Made by a program: the position numbers and the translations under genes. The notes beneath the pieces were generated by a model. That model did not search any database, had not been told where the DNA came from, and was given only the letters and a program-made list of their open reading frames with translations. Below, one piece after another: positions 56,732 to 64,000 of a stretch of 64,000 nucleotides of DNA; the stretch's first letter is position 1; each line of letters opens with the position of its first letter. The stretch comes from Pseudomonadota bacterium (lineage in GTDB: Bacteria; Pseudomonadota; Gammaproteobacteria; Burkholderiales; Burkholderiaceae_C). Location: contig JAFEEG010000044.1 in assembly GCA_018241225.1 (NCBI GenBank), positions 1 through 64,000 of the forward strand, read 5' to 3'.

Positions 56732-57115
56732 TCAGGCCGCGGAGGCGGCGCCGTGCAGGGGGCGGCCCCAGCCCGGCGGCAGGCTGTGCAGCACGGCCTG
56801 CGCGTCCAGCGAACCGATGGGCACGCGGGTGTCGCCCGGTATGCGCCCCTGGGCCAGCAGCGCCTCGTAGCGCAGTGCGCACACGCGCAGGAAGGAGGCG
56901 AAATTGCCCGCCAGCTCGCCGCGCGCGGCCACCAGCTCGTCGTAGAGCTTCTCGATCAGCTGCACCACGCCCATGCCGTCGCGGCGCGCGATTTCTTCCA
57001 GGACCTGCCAGAACAGGTTTTCCAGGCGGATGCTGGTCACCACGCCGTGCAGGCGCACCGAACGGGTGCGGCTCTCGTAGCTTTGCGGATCGGCGCTGAT
57101 GAAGACTTCGCACAT
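56732..57115 (-). CDS. Ribbon-helix-helix domain protein
   Basis: 127 aa from the ATG at 57115 with CAGGAGAAC upstream. An N-terminal region, SADPQSYESRTRSVRLHGVV, then TSIRLENLFWQVLEEIARRD and GMGVVQLIEKLYDELVAARG, fits the RHH_4/Ribbon-helix-helix domain family (SVRL-x-G-x-xTS-IRLE). The C-terminal part is uncharacterised. It may bind DNA as a dimer. It lies 80 bp downstream of the DJ-1-like gene on the same strand and 125 bp upstream of DUF3820. Confidence 0.8.
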   Translation of the reverse strand: MCEVFISADPQSYESRTRSVRLHGVVTSIRLENLFWQVLEEIARRDGMGVVQLIEKLYDELVAARGELAGNFASFLRVCALRYEALLAQGRIPGDTRVPIGSLDAQAVLHSLPPGWGRPLHGAASAA

Positions 57116-57195
57116 GGGGCGTTCTCCTGGACTTGGGGGCGGGCTGCGCGCACTGTAGCGCGCTACGCTCGCCCTGCGACGACTGCGCCCGCCGG

Positions 57196-57774
57196 TCAGC
57201 CCTCGATGCGCGTGCCCAGCACCTTCAGGAACTGGCCGATCCAGGCCGGGTGCGCCGGCCAGGCAGGCGCGGTGACCAGGTTGCGGTCGGTCACGGCCTG
57301 ATCGACCGCGATGCCCATGTACTCGGCGCCGGCCAGCTCCACCTCGACCTGGCAGGCCGGGTAGGCCGACACCTTGCGGCCCTTGATGAGGCCGGTGGCC
57401 GCCAGCAGCTGCGCGCCGTGGCACACCGCGGCCAGGGGCTTGTCGGCCGCGAGGAAATGGCTGGCGATTTCGACCGCGCGGGCGTTCATGCGCAAGTACT
57501 CGGGCGCGCGGCCGCCGGGGATGACCAGGGCGTCGTAGCTTTCCGGGCGCACCTCGGCAAAGGTGGCGTTGAGCGTGAAGCGGTGGCCGGGCTTCTCGCT
57601 GTAGGTCTGTGCGCCTTCGAAATCATGGACGGCGGTGAAGACCCAGTCGCCGGCCTTCTTGTCGGGCGCCACCGCGTGCACGGTGTGGCCCACGGCCTGC
57701 AGCGCCTGGAACGGCACCATGGTTTCGTAGTCTTCGGCGTAGTCGCCGCACAGCATCAGGATCTTGCGGGGCAT
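57196..57774 (-). CDS. DJ-1/PfpI-family protein
   Basis: 192 aa from the ATG at 57774 (GAAGGAGAC upstream). Glutamine-amidotransferase-like fold: PRKILMLCGDYAEDYETMVP with the early acidic residue, YDALVIPGGRAPEYLRMNAR, and the nucleophile-elbow Cys118 in PLAAVCHGAQLLAATGLIKG. Members are deglycases, glyoxalases, chaperones or proteases; YDALVIPGGRAPEYLR and AVCHG suggest the PfpI/YhbO side. A stress role is likely, but the exact activity is unknown. It is divergent from the thioesterase at 57918. Confidence 0.9.
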   Translation of the reverse strand: MPRKILMLCGDYAEDYETMVPFQALQAVGHTVHAVAPDKKAGDWVFTAVHDFEGAQTYSEKPGHRFTLNATFAEVRPESYDALVIPGGRAPEYLRMNARAVEIASHFLAADKPLAAVCHGAQLLAATGLIKGRKVSAYPACQVEVELAGAEYMGIAVDQAVTDRNLVTAPAWPAHPAWIGQFLKVLGTRIEG

Positions 57775-57917
57775 GGATGTGTCTCCTTCTTCGATTGACA
57801 GCAATTGGCAGCGGGCGCGTACCCGCTGGGCGCATTGTTGGGAGGCACGTAGCATTGGTGGTAGCAATGGGCTGTGACAAACGCCGCCCGCCCTTGCGCC
57901 ACCATCCAGAGGCACCC

Positions 57918-58340
57918 ATGAGAATCGAGATTCCCGAGAAGAAGAAGCTGGTCTTCGAGACGCACATCCCCATCCGCTGGGGCGACATGGATGCCATGGG
58001 GCACCTGAACAACGCCAGCTACTTTCGCTTTCTGGAGATCGGGCGCATCGACTGGATGCACTCCATCGACCGGCAGCCCACGCCCGAGGGCCAGGCCATG
58101 GTCATCGTCAATGCCTTCTGCAACTTCTACCGCCAGCTCGAATATCCCGGCACGGTGCTGCTGAAGATGTACGTGAGCGACCCCGGCCGCACCACCTTCG
58201 AGAGCTGGGCCACCATGGCCCGCACCGATGCGCCTGAGGTGATCTGCGCCGCCGGCGGCGCCACCACCATCTGGGTGGACGTCGCGAAGCAGAAGGCGCA
58301 GCCGCTGCCCGACTGGCTGCGCGCGCTGGTCAGCGACTGA
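57918..58340 (+). CDS. 4HBT-type hotdog thioesterase
   Basis: 140 aa from the ATG at 57918. A single hotdog domain with HIPIRWGDMDAMGHLNNASY (the D-x-D-x-x-GH-x-N motif with the catalytic Asp), then FRFLEIGRIDWMHSIDRQPT. It belongs to the 4-hydroxybenzoyl-CoA/YbgC-like group and should hydrolyse an acyl-CoA. It overlaps the end of the convergent MFS gene by 11 bp. No Shine-Dalgarno stands out (GAGGCACCC). Confidence 0.88.
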   Translation: MRIEIPEKKKLVFETHIPIRWGDMDAMGHLNNASYFRFLEIGRIDWMHSIDRQPTPEGQAMVIVNAFCNFYRQLEYPGTVLLKMYVSDPGRTTFESWATMARTDAPEVICAAGGATTIWVDVAKQKAQPLPDWLRALVSD

Positions 58341-59532
58341 GCGCCGCCGCGGGCCGCGCCGGTGCCCGCAGCATCATCAGCGCCCCGAATGCCAGCAGCG
58401 CCAGCGCGCTGGAGATCCACAGCGAACCCAGCCCCCAGCGCTCAATGCACAACCCGAAGAGCCAGGGTGCCGCTGCCTGGGCCATGCCCGCAGGAACCAT
58501 CAGCAGGCCCTGGCGCTTGCCATAGCCGGCGGCGCCGAACAGGGCCAGTGGCAGCGTGCCCCGGGCGATGGTCAGGATGCCGTTGCCCGTGCCGTGGATG
58601 ATGACGAAGGCTGCAGCGGCGGGCGCGCCCGCCAGCGCGAGCAGCGCCGCACCGGCCGGATGCGCCAATGCCGCCAGCCGCCCCGACAGCAGCGGATGCA
58701 GCTTGCCCAGCACGCCGAACTCCAGCACGCGCCCGGCCACCTGTGCCGGCCCCACCAGCGCTGCCACCGCCACTGCCGAAGCGACCGAGGCCCCCGCGAT
58801 CACCAGCAAGCCGGGCAGGTGCGCCGCCATGGCGGTGCTGTTGAAAACGACAACGGAGAACACCAGCGCCAGCAGCAGCGTGGCGCGCGCGATCGTTCCT
58901 TCGCCTGCCGGCGGGGGAGTCGGCGGCGCATGGCCGCCGGCAGGGCGCGGCGAACTCGCTGGCGTGGAGGTGCCCGTGGGCAGCAGGGCATGCAGGGGCA
59001 GTGCCACCAGCAGCTGCAACAGCGCCCAGCCGTAGCAGGCGCCGCGCCAGCCCAGGCGCGACTCCATCCAGGCGCTGAGCGGCCAGCCCACGGTGCTGGC
59101 GAAACCGCCGAACAGCGTGACGCCGGTAATGGCGCCACGCGCGTTGTGTCCGTAAAGGCGCACAAGCGTGGCAAAGGCGCCCTCGTACAGGCCACCGCAC
59201 ATGGCCAGGCCCAGCAGCGCCCAGGCCGCGAACATCCAGGCAGGGTTGCGTGCACTGCCCAACAGCAGCAGGGCGAGGGCGAAGACGACACTGGTGATCA
59301 CCAGGATCGGCCGACCGTCAAAACGGTCGAAGGTGCGCCCGACGTGAGGGCCCACAAACGCGGACATCAGCAAGGCCACTGAAAAGGCCGCGAAGACGGT
59401 CGAGCTGGCAATGCCCAGCTCCCGCGACATCGGCACGGCCAGCACGGCCGGCAGGTAGAAGGACGATGCGAAGGCCAGGATCTGGTTGATGCCCAGGGCG
59501 GCGATGACAGCGGACTGGCGGCGAAACTGCAT
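58330..59532 (-). CDS. Major facilitator superfamily transporter
   Basis: 400 aa from MQFRRQSAVIAALGINQILA (59532). Twelve spans are predicted. Motif-A-like loop GPHVGRTFDRFDGRPILVIT follows helix 2, and the central loop, PASSPRPAGGHAPPTPPPAG, is Pro/Gly-rich. YGKRQGLLMVPAGMAQAAAP lies near the second-half motif. I cannot assign a subfamily or substrate; it resembles oxalate/formate- or YbfB-like MFS proteins. It is divergent from the DUF4124 gene with 85 bp between. Confidence 0.85.
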   Translation of the reverse strand: MQFRRQSAVIAALGINQILAFASSFYLPAVLAVPMSRELGIASSTVFAAFSVALLMSAFVGPHVGRTFDRFDGRPILVITSVVFALALLLLGSARNPAWMFAAWALLGLAMCGGLYEGAFATLVRLYGHNARGAITGVTLFGGFASTVGWPLSAWMESRLGWRGACYGWALLQLLVALPLHALLPTGTSTPASSPRPAGGHAPPTPPPAGEGTIARATLLLALVFSVVVFNSTAMAAHLPGLLVIAGASVASAVAVAALVGPAQVAGRVLEFGVLGKLHPLLSGRLAALAHPAGAALLALAGAPAAAAFVIIHGTGNGILTIARGTLPLALFGAAGYGKRQGLLMVPAGMAQAAAPWLFGLCIERWGLGSLWISSALALLAFGALMMLRAPARPAAALSR

Positions 59533-59617
59533 GCGTGAAGAAAAGCGGCCCTGAGGCTGTGAAGACGGGATGGTCGACTCTAGCGCGCACTCGCGCACAG
59601 CCCGGCCGAGGAGCAGA

Positions 59618-60208
59618 ATGCAAGACATGCGTGCGCCCCGCCTGCTTCTTGCCGCGACCCTTGCCGCGACCTTTGCCGTGCTTGCCGCCAGTGCAGGCGC
59701 GCAAGTGCTGCGCTGCGAGGACGCGGCGGGCAAGGTGACCTACACCGACGGTACCTGCCCCGCGGGTACCAAGCCCCAGCGTGTGTCCACGCAGGAGCCG
59801 GTGAGCGTGCTGCCCGACCCGCAGGGCGACAGTGCGCGGGCCGCTCGCGAGGCCAGGCAGCACTACAGCGAACCACCCGCGCAGCACAGCACGGCGCCCG
59901 CCGGCGCGGTGATCATCGATGGCCGTGGCAGCGCGCCCTCCGAGCAGCGCTGGGACAGCGACCTGGGCGGCGACCCGCAGGTGGCGGCCGACGGCTACTA
60001 CCCCTACGCTTATCCCTACGGTGCCGGCGTGGCTCGCCCGCCCGCACGGCAGCGCGACATGCGCCCGCGCATCCGCAATTGCGACGCCACCGGCTGCACC
60101 GACCGCCAGGGCAACACCTACAACCAGAACACCGGCAAGCTCGACCGCTACACGAACATCGACGGCAAGACCTGCCGGCCGGTCGGCACCACCGTTGTGT
60201 GCCGCTGA
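59618..60208 (+). CDS. Exported DUF4124-domain protein
   Basis: 196 aa from the ATG at 59618 (GAGGAGCAG upstream). Signal peptide about 1-28 (LLLAATLAATFAVLAASAGA). The DUF4124 start follows at once: QVLRCEDAAGKVTYTDGTCP, with two Cys. A low-complexity Pro/Tyr stretch (YYPYAYPYGAGVARPPA) precedes a C-terminal Cys-containing region with RNCDATGCTDRQGNTYNQNT and KTCRPVGTTVVC. Envelope protein of unknown function; DUF4124 is very common in Burkholderiales. Convergent with the acyl-CoA dehydrogenase, 11 bp apart. Confidence 0.85.
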   Translation: MQDMRAPRLLLAATLAATFAVLAASAGAQVLRCEDAAGKVTYTDGTCPAGTKPQRVSTQEPVSVLPDPQGDSARAAREARQHYSEPPAQHSTAPAGAVIIDGRGSAPSEQRWDSDLGGDPQVAADGYYPYAYPYGAGVARPPARQRDMRPRIRNCDATGCTDRQGNTYNQNTGKLDRYTNIDGKTCRPVGTTVVCR

Positions 60209-60219
60209 ATAAAAGCGGC

Positions 60220-61389
60220 CTACCAGCCCAGCTGCCTGGCGGCCAGCTCTTTCATGATTTCCTCGGCGCCGCCGCCGATCATCATCACCTTCACCTCGCG
60301 GTAGATGCGCTCGCTGACGGTGCCGCGCATGTAGCCCATGCCGCCCAGGATCTGCACCGCGGCATCGGCGCAGAACTGCATGGTCTGCGTGGCGTGGTTC
60401 TTCAGCAGGCAGACCTGGGCCACCCACTCCGGCGCGTTGTCGCGGCCTTGCGCATGCAGCGCATCACCCTGCGCGGCCACCGCTTCGAGCCAAGCCTCGG
60501 TGGACGAAATGCGCATCTGCATGTCCACCAGCTTGTGGCGCAGCACCTGGTGCTCGAGCAGCGCCGCGCCGAAGGTCTTGCGCTGGCGAGCCCAGTCCAG
60601 CGCTTCGTCCAGGCAGGCCTGTGCGTAGCCCAGGGCCGCGGCGGCCAGGCCGAAGCGCTCGCCGTTGAAGTTGCCCATGATGATGCGAAAGCCCGAGCCT
60701 TCGCTGCCAAGCAGGTTGCGCGCCGGCACGCGCACTCCGTCGAAGTGCAGCTGCGCGGTGTCGGAGCTGTGCCAACCCATCTTGGCCAGGCGGGTGCGGC
60801 GGATGCCCGGCGCATCGCCCGGCACCAGCAGCATGGAGATGCCGCCCGCGCCCCTGGAGGCCGGGTCGGTGCGCACCGCCACCGTGAGCCAGTCGGCCCG
60901 CATGCCGGATGTGATGAAGGTCTTCTCGCCGTCGACGATGTAGTGGTCGCCCTCGCGCCGCGCGGAGGTGCGCAGCTGCGCCACATCGGAGCCGCCGCCC
61001 GGCTCGGTGATGGCCAGGGCAGAGATCTGTTCGCCGCGCAGCACCGGCGGCACCACTTCGCGCTGCAGCTGCGGCGAGCCGTGCGCGATGACCGGCGGCA
61101 GGCCGATGTTGTGCGAGAACAGGCTGGCCAGCACGCCGCCGCTGGTGCCATGGCGCGCCAGCGCCACCCACAGCGGCAGCTTCAGCGCCAGCGGGGCGGG
61201 CGTGCCGCCCAGGTCCTCGGGATAGCCGATGCCCAGGAAGCCCAGTTCGCCCGCGCGCCGGTACAGCGCGCGCGGAAATTCGCCGGCCTCGTCCCACGCG
61301 GTGGCATGCGGCGCGATCTCGCTCTTTGCAAAGCGCGTGGTCGCGTCGGCCAGTGCCTCGCGCGTTTCGCGCAGGTTGTCGTCGTTCAT
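60220..61389 (-). CDS. Acyl-CoA dehydrogenase, copy 1 of the operon
   Basis: 389 aa. FAD-binding ACAD fold: ALAITEPGGGSDVAQLRTSA, then DGEKTFITSGMRADWLTVAV, and GWHSSDTAQLHFDGVRVPAR. It ends ILGGMGYMRGTVSERIYREV and MMIGGGAEEIMKELAARQLG. The usual C-terminal catalytic Glu site reads GYMRGT; a Glu in NFNGERFGLAAAALG sits where isovaleryl- and long-chain-type dehydrogenases keep theirs. It oxidises a short, possibly branched acyl-CoA. Its start is the edge of a dispersed repeat (61390-61464), which provides the sequence before the ATG. Confidence 0.9.
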   Translation of the reverse strand: MNDDNLRETREALADATTRFAKSEIAPHATAWDEAGEFPRALYRRAGELGFLGIGYPEDLGGTPAPLALKLPLWVALARHGTSGGVLASLFSHNIGLPPVIAHGSPQLQREVVPPVLRGEQISALAITEPGGGSDVAQLRTSARREGDHYIVDGEKTFITSGMRADWLTVAVRTDPASRGAGGISMLLVPGDAPGIRRTRLAKMGWHSSDTAQLHFDGVRVPARNLLGSEGSGFRIIMGNFNGERFGLAAAALGYAQACLDEALDWARQRKTFGAALLEHQVLRHKLVDMQMRISSTEAWLEAVAAQGDALHAQGRDNAPEWVAQVCLLKNHATQTMQFCADAAVQILGGMGYMRGTVSERIYREVKVMMIGGGAEEIMKELAARQLGW

Positions 61390-61464
61390 CGCCGGGCCGC
61401 CCCAAGATGAACAGCGCCCCCTTGGGGGGCAGCGGACCTCGCGCAGCGGGGAAGCGTGGGGGTC
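61390..61464. repeat. Dispersed G/C-rich repeat, intergenic copy
   Basis: It begins CGCCGGGCCGCCCCAAG, identical over 17 bases to 12011-12027 inside kdpB, continues AGCGCCCCCTTGGGGGGCAG and ends GAAGCGTGGGGGTC. CCCCAAG (61400-61406) can pair with CTTGGGG (61421-61427). This copy fills nearly all of the gap between the two acyl-CoA dehydrogenase genes. Confidence 0.75.
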
Positions 61465-61468
61465 ACGT

Positions 61469-62629
61469 TCATTGCCGGGGTGGCCGCTTGGCGATGCCCA
61501 TGGTCTTGGCCAGGATGCCGAGCATCACCTCGTCCGCGCCGCCGCCGATGGAGCCAAGGCGGCCGTCGCGGAACAGGCGCGAAATGCGGTTCTCCCAGGT
61601 AAAGCCCATGCCGCCCCAGAACTGCAGGCAGGTGTCGGACACCTCGCGCGTCAGCCGGCCGGTCTTGAGCTTGGCCATGGAGGCCAGCTGCGTCACGTCC
61701 TCGCCCTTCACATGCAGGTCGCAGGCGCGGTAGGTGAGGGCGCGCAGCGCTTCCACCTCGGTCTTGAGTTCGGCCAGCTTGAACTGCACCCACTGCTGGT
61801 CGGCCAGCGTCGCGCCGAACATCTGGCGCTGCTGCGCCCATTCGATGGTCTGGGCAATGCACGCCTCCATGGGCTCCAGCGCGCTGGCGGCGGCCCACAG
61901 CCGCTCTTCCTGGAACTGCTGCATCTGGTAGACGAAGCCCTGGCCCTCCTCGCCGATGCGGTTGCGTTGCGGCACCCGCACGTTGTCGAAGTAGATCAGG
62001 CCGGTGTCGCTGGAGTGCATGCCGATCTTGCGGATCTTCTTCGCCTTCTCGATGCCGGGCGAATCCATGGGCACCATCACCAGCGACTTGTTGCGGTGCG
62101 CCGGTCCCTCGCTGGTGTTGACCAGCATGCACATCCAGTCGGCCTGCAGGCTGTTGGTGATCCACATCTTCTGGCCGGTGATGAGGTAGTCGTCACCGTC
62201 CTTCCTCGCGTAGCTCTTCAGGCCCGCCACGTCGCTGCCGGCGCCGGGCTCGCTCACGCCGATGCAGCCCACCATCTCGCCGGCGATGGCCGGCGCCAGG
62301 AACTCGCGGCGCAACTCGTCGCTGCCAAAGCGCGCCAGCGCCGGGGTGCACATGTCGGTCTGCACGCCAATGGCCATGGGAATGCCGCCGCAGTCGATGT
62401 GGCCCAGGGCTTCGGCCAATGCCATGGCGTAGGAATAGTCCAGGCCGGCGCCGCCAAACTCCTCTGGCTTGTTCAGGCCCAGCAGCCCCAGCTTGCCCAG
62501 CTTGCCGAAGACCTCGTGCGCGGGAAAGGCCTCGGCCTCCTCCCACTCTTCCACATGCGGATTGATTTCCTCGTCGATGAAGCGCCGCAGCGTCTTCTGG
62601 ATCTCGAGGTGCTCGTGCGTGTATTGCAT
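61469..62629 (-). CDS. Acyl-CoA dehydrogenase, AtuD-like, copy 2 of the operon
   Basis: 386 aa from MQYTHEHLEIQKTLRRFIDE (62629). ACAD fold: GCIGVSEPGAGSDVAGLKSY, then ITGQKMWITNSLQADWMCML, then GMHSSDTGLIYFDNVRVPQR; QQFQEERLWAAASALEPMEA contains a candidate catalytic Glu, and the end is FWGGMGFTWENRISRLFRDG. The N-terminal INPHVEEWEEAEAFPAHEVF and IPMAIGVQTDMCTPALARFG recall citronellyl-CoA dehydrogenase AtuD of terpenoid breakdown. That identity is inferred from memory of the family. The SDR gene upstream lies 13 bp away. Confidence 0.88.
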   Translation of the reverse strand: MQYTHEHLEIQKTLRRFIDEEINPHVEEWEEAEAFPAHEVFGKLGKLGLLGLNKPEEFGGAGLDYSYAMALAEALGHIDCGGIPMAIGVQTDMCTPALARFGSDELRREFLAPAIAGEMVGCIGVSEPGAGSDVAGLKSYARKDGDDYLITGQKMWITNSLQADWMCMLVNTSEGPAHRNKSLVMVPMDSPGIEKAKKIRKIGMHSSDTGLIYFDNVRVPQRNRIGEEGQGFVYQMQQFQEERLWAAASALEPMEACIAQTIEWAQQRQMFGATLADQQWVQFKLAELKTEVEALRALTYRACDLHVKGEDVTQLASMAKLKTGRLTREVSDTCLQFWGGMGFTWENRISRLFRDGRLGSIGGGADEVMLGILAKTMGIAKRPPRQ

Positions 62630-62642
62630 GCCTGGGTCTTTC

Positions 62643-63569
62643 TTAGTTCTCTTGTTCGTCCTGGAAGATGCGCGGCACCACCGCGCGGTGGAAGCCGTTG
62701 AAGGGCCTGACCGCCGCGCGCTTGCGCACCTGCGCATCCGGCTTGGCCATGGGCCAGCCCATGCGCACCTGCGGCCTGGCGCCGTCCACGCGCAGCACCG
62801 CGCCGCTGACAAAGGCAGCAGCCGGGCTGAGCAGGAAGACCACCGCCGCCGAGGTCTCGGCCTCGGTGCCGAAGCGCCCGGCCGGCACCGTGCGGGGCAT
62901 GGCGCGCAGCATGTCGCCGGCTTCGGGCGGGTAGTGATCCATGCCGCTGGAGGCGATGTAGCCCGGCGCCACCGCGTTCACGCGCACACCCTGGGCTGCC
63001 CACTCCAGCGCGCCCGTCTCGGTGAAGCTCACCATGCCCGCGCGCGCCGCGCCGCTGTGGCCCATGTTGGGCATCGAGCCCCACATGTCGGCCACGATGT
63101 TCACGATGGCGCCGCCCTTGTGCTGCATGCCCTGGTTGAAGCACTCGCGTGCCATCAGGAAGCCGCCCGTGAGGTTGGTGTCGATCACCGCGCCCCAACC
63201 CTTGGCCGAGATGCCCGCGAGCGGCGCGATGTACTGGCCGCCGGCGTTGTTCACCAGCGCATCGATGCGCCCGTGCGCGGCCAGCACGCCGGCCACGGTG
63301 GCGCGCACCGCGTCTTCGTTGCGGATGTCGCACACGGCGTGGCTGGCACGGCCGCCGTCGTGCTCGATCTCGGCCTGCACGGCCTGCAGCTTCTCGGCAT
63401 TGCGGCCCACCAGCACCACATGGGCACCCAGCGATGCGAGCTCATGCGCGCAGCAGCGGCCAATGCCCGAGCCGCCGCCGGTGACGATGGCCACCTGGCC
63501 GTCGAACAGGCCCGGCGCGAACACGGAGCCATACCGTGCGGTTGAAGAAGATGTGGCGTCGAGGCTCAT
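62643..63569 (-). CDS. Short-chain dehydrogenase/reductase, PECR/AtuG-like
   Basis: 308 aa from MSLDATSSSTARYGSVFAPG (63569). Rossmann motif VAIVTGGGSGIGRCCAHELA, NNAG in ALVNNAGGQYIAPLAGISA. The usual Y-x-x-x-K is replaced by H-S-G-A-A-R in MGHSGAARAGMVSF, as in peroxisomal trans-2-enoyl-CoA reductases (HSGAARAG) and 2,4-dienoyl-CoA-reductase relatives. It should act on an enoyl- or acyl-CoA with NAD(P)H. It follows the biotin-carboxylase subunit gene by 38 bp, and the AtuD-like gene follows it. Confidence 0.88.
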   Translation of the reverse strand: MSLDATSSSTARYGSVFAPGLFDGQVAIVTGGGSGIGRCCAHELASLGAHVVLVGRNAEKLQAVQAEIEHDGGRASHAVCDIRNEDAVRATVAGVLAAHGRIDALVNNAGGQYIAPLAGISAKGWGAVIDTNLTGGFLMARECFNQGMQHKGGAIVNIVADMWGSMPNMGHSGAARAGMVSFTETGALEWAAQGVRVNAVAPGYIASSGMDHYPPEAGDMLRAMPRTVPAGRFGTEAETSAAVVFLLSPAAAFVSGAVLRVDGARPQVRMGWPMAKPDAQVRKRAAVRPFNGFHRAVVPRIFQDEQEN

Positions 63570-63607
63570 CACTGTGTTCCTGCCTGTCTGTTCGATGGTG
63601 GTGGTGT

Positions 63608-64000
63608 TCACGCAGGCGCGGCGACTTCGGCCACCACCTGGCGCATGGCCACCTGCTCGCCCACCGCCACGTGCACCACCGCCACGCGGCCGTCGCGCGG
63701 GGCGCAATGCAGATGCTCCATCTTCATGGCCTCCAGTGTCAGCAGGGGTTGCCCTGCCGTGACCAGCTCCCCTTCGCGGGCGAGCAGGGCGGTGACGCGG
63801 CCGCTCATGGCGGCGCGCAGCAGGCCGTCGCCGCCCTGCGTGCCCGCGGCGTCCGGCGCGGCCAGGGAGGTGTCGCGCACTTCGTGGGCGCGGCCCGCCA
63901 GATGCATTAGCAACCGGTCGCCCGACCGCGCCACGCGCAGCGTGGACTGCACGCCGCGAAGCAGCACCTGCCATTGCCCACCGCCCAGGTGGCGCAGGTC
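63608..64000 (-). CDS. Biotin-dependent acyl-CoA carboxylase alpha subunit, C-terminal end
   Basis: The gene is cut by the right edge; about 130 residues are visible. It ends in a biotinyl domain: SGRVTALLAREGELVTAGQP, then LLTLEAMKMEHLHCAPRDGR, with the biotin Lys in EAMKMEH, and a preceding linker TLRVARSGDRLLMHLAGRAH. Such subunits carry biotin for 3-methylcrotonyl-, geranyl- or propionyl-CoA carboxylases. With an SDR and two acyl-CoA dehydrogenases downstream, geranyl- or methylcrotonyl-CoA carboxylase (AtuF/LiuD) is most likely. Confidence 0.88.
   Translation of the reverse strand, partial: DLRHLGGGQWQVLLRGVQSTLRVARSGDRLLMHLAGRAHEVRDTSLAAPDAAGTQGGDGLLRAAMSGRVTALLAREGELVTAGQPLLTLEAMKMEHLHCAPRDGRVAVVHVAVGEQVAMRQVVAEVAAPA

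Overview
GC-rich chromosomal DNA from a betaproteobacterium, most likely Burkholderiales and probably Comamonadaceae (Variovorax- or Acidovorax-like). The reasons are two Bug/TctC-type solute receptors, a complete kdpFABC-kdpDE locus, several acyl-CoA catabolic operons, and two copies of a dispersed G/C-rich repeat of a kind I associate with that family. This placement is inferred from gene content; there is no rRNA or tRNA in the window. Genes are densely packed and mostly housekeeping or catabolic. The accessory material is concentrated at about 18.6-19.8, 26-27.3, 32.8-33.5 and 49.9-52.8 kb.

Layout. 0-7.5 kb: end of an mmsA-like aldehyde dehydrogenase, a FadR/GntR regulator with a perfect AT-rich palindrome at its promoter, an amidase, and two Bug receptors flanking two tandem inverted FAD-dependent halogenase-like genes. 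7.5-18 kb: an AsmA-family protein, then a potassium-uptake locus (a 35-aa membrane ORF, kdpF, A, B, C, D, E). kdpB carries an in-frame copy of the dispersed repeat. 18-23.4 kb: a LysE exporter; a short peptide ORF with a Val-Ile-Ile-Arg-Ile run plus hairpins, ahead of an orphan ACT-domain gene; two small hypotheticals; an RluF-like pseudouridine synthase; a two-component pair; and a small exported repeat protein. 23.4-30.9 kb: htpG with a strong terminator, a PaaI-type thioesterase, a 50-aa gene, a winged-helix nucleotidyltransferase/HEPN pair whose HEPN gene contains four 11-bp tandem repeats, an SrkA-like kinase, a DUF2855 protein, and DUF1304-ohr-ohrR. 31-35 kb: crotonase plus 3-hydroxyacyl-CoA dehydrogenase, a HigBA-like module with a frameshifted toxin 5' end, and purT.

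34.9-42.5 kb: AraC regulator, livHMGF, an acyl-CoA ligase and the livK receptor, which look like one import-and-activation operon for a carboxylic acid. 42.5-49.8 kb: LysR/MFS divergent pair, CPA1 antiporter, PhyH-type dioxygenase, AAHS-like MFS and an aminoglycoside-phosphotransferase-like protein. 49.8-54.8 kb: a gene-poor stretch of about 880 bp, GNAT and FHA proteins, a broken lipoprotein gene resembling M30 peptidases, a secreted caspase-like protein and small lipoproteins. 54.9-60.2 kb: a GabD-like dehydrogenase, a DUF3820 protein, a ribbon-helix-helix protein, a DJ-1/PfpI protein, a hotdog thioesterase, an MFS protein and a DUF4124 protein. 60.2-64 kb: a minus-strand operon for a branched or isoprenoid acyl-CoA (biotin carboxylase subunit, PECR-like SDR, two acyl-CoA dehydrogenases), running off the right edge.

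The observations I rate highest are the 11-bp repeat array in the HEPN toxin gene, the attenuator-like leader ahead of the orphan ACT gene, and the mobile repeat incorporated into the kdpB reading frame.
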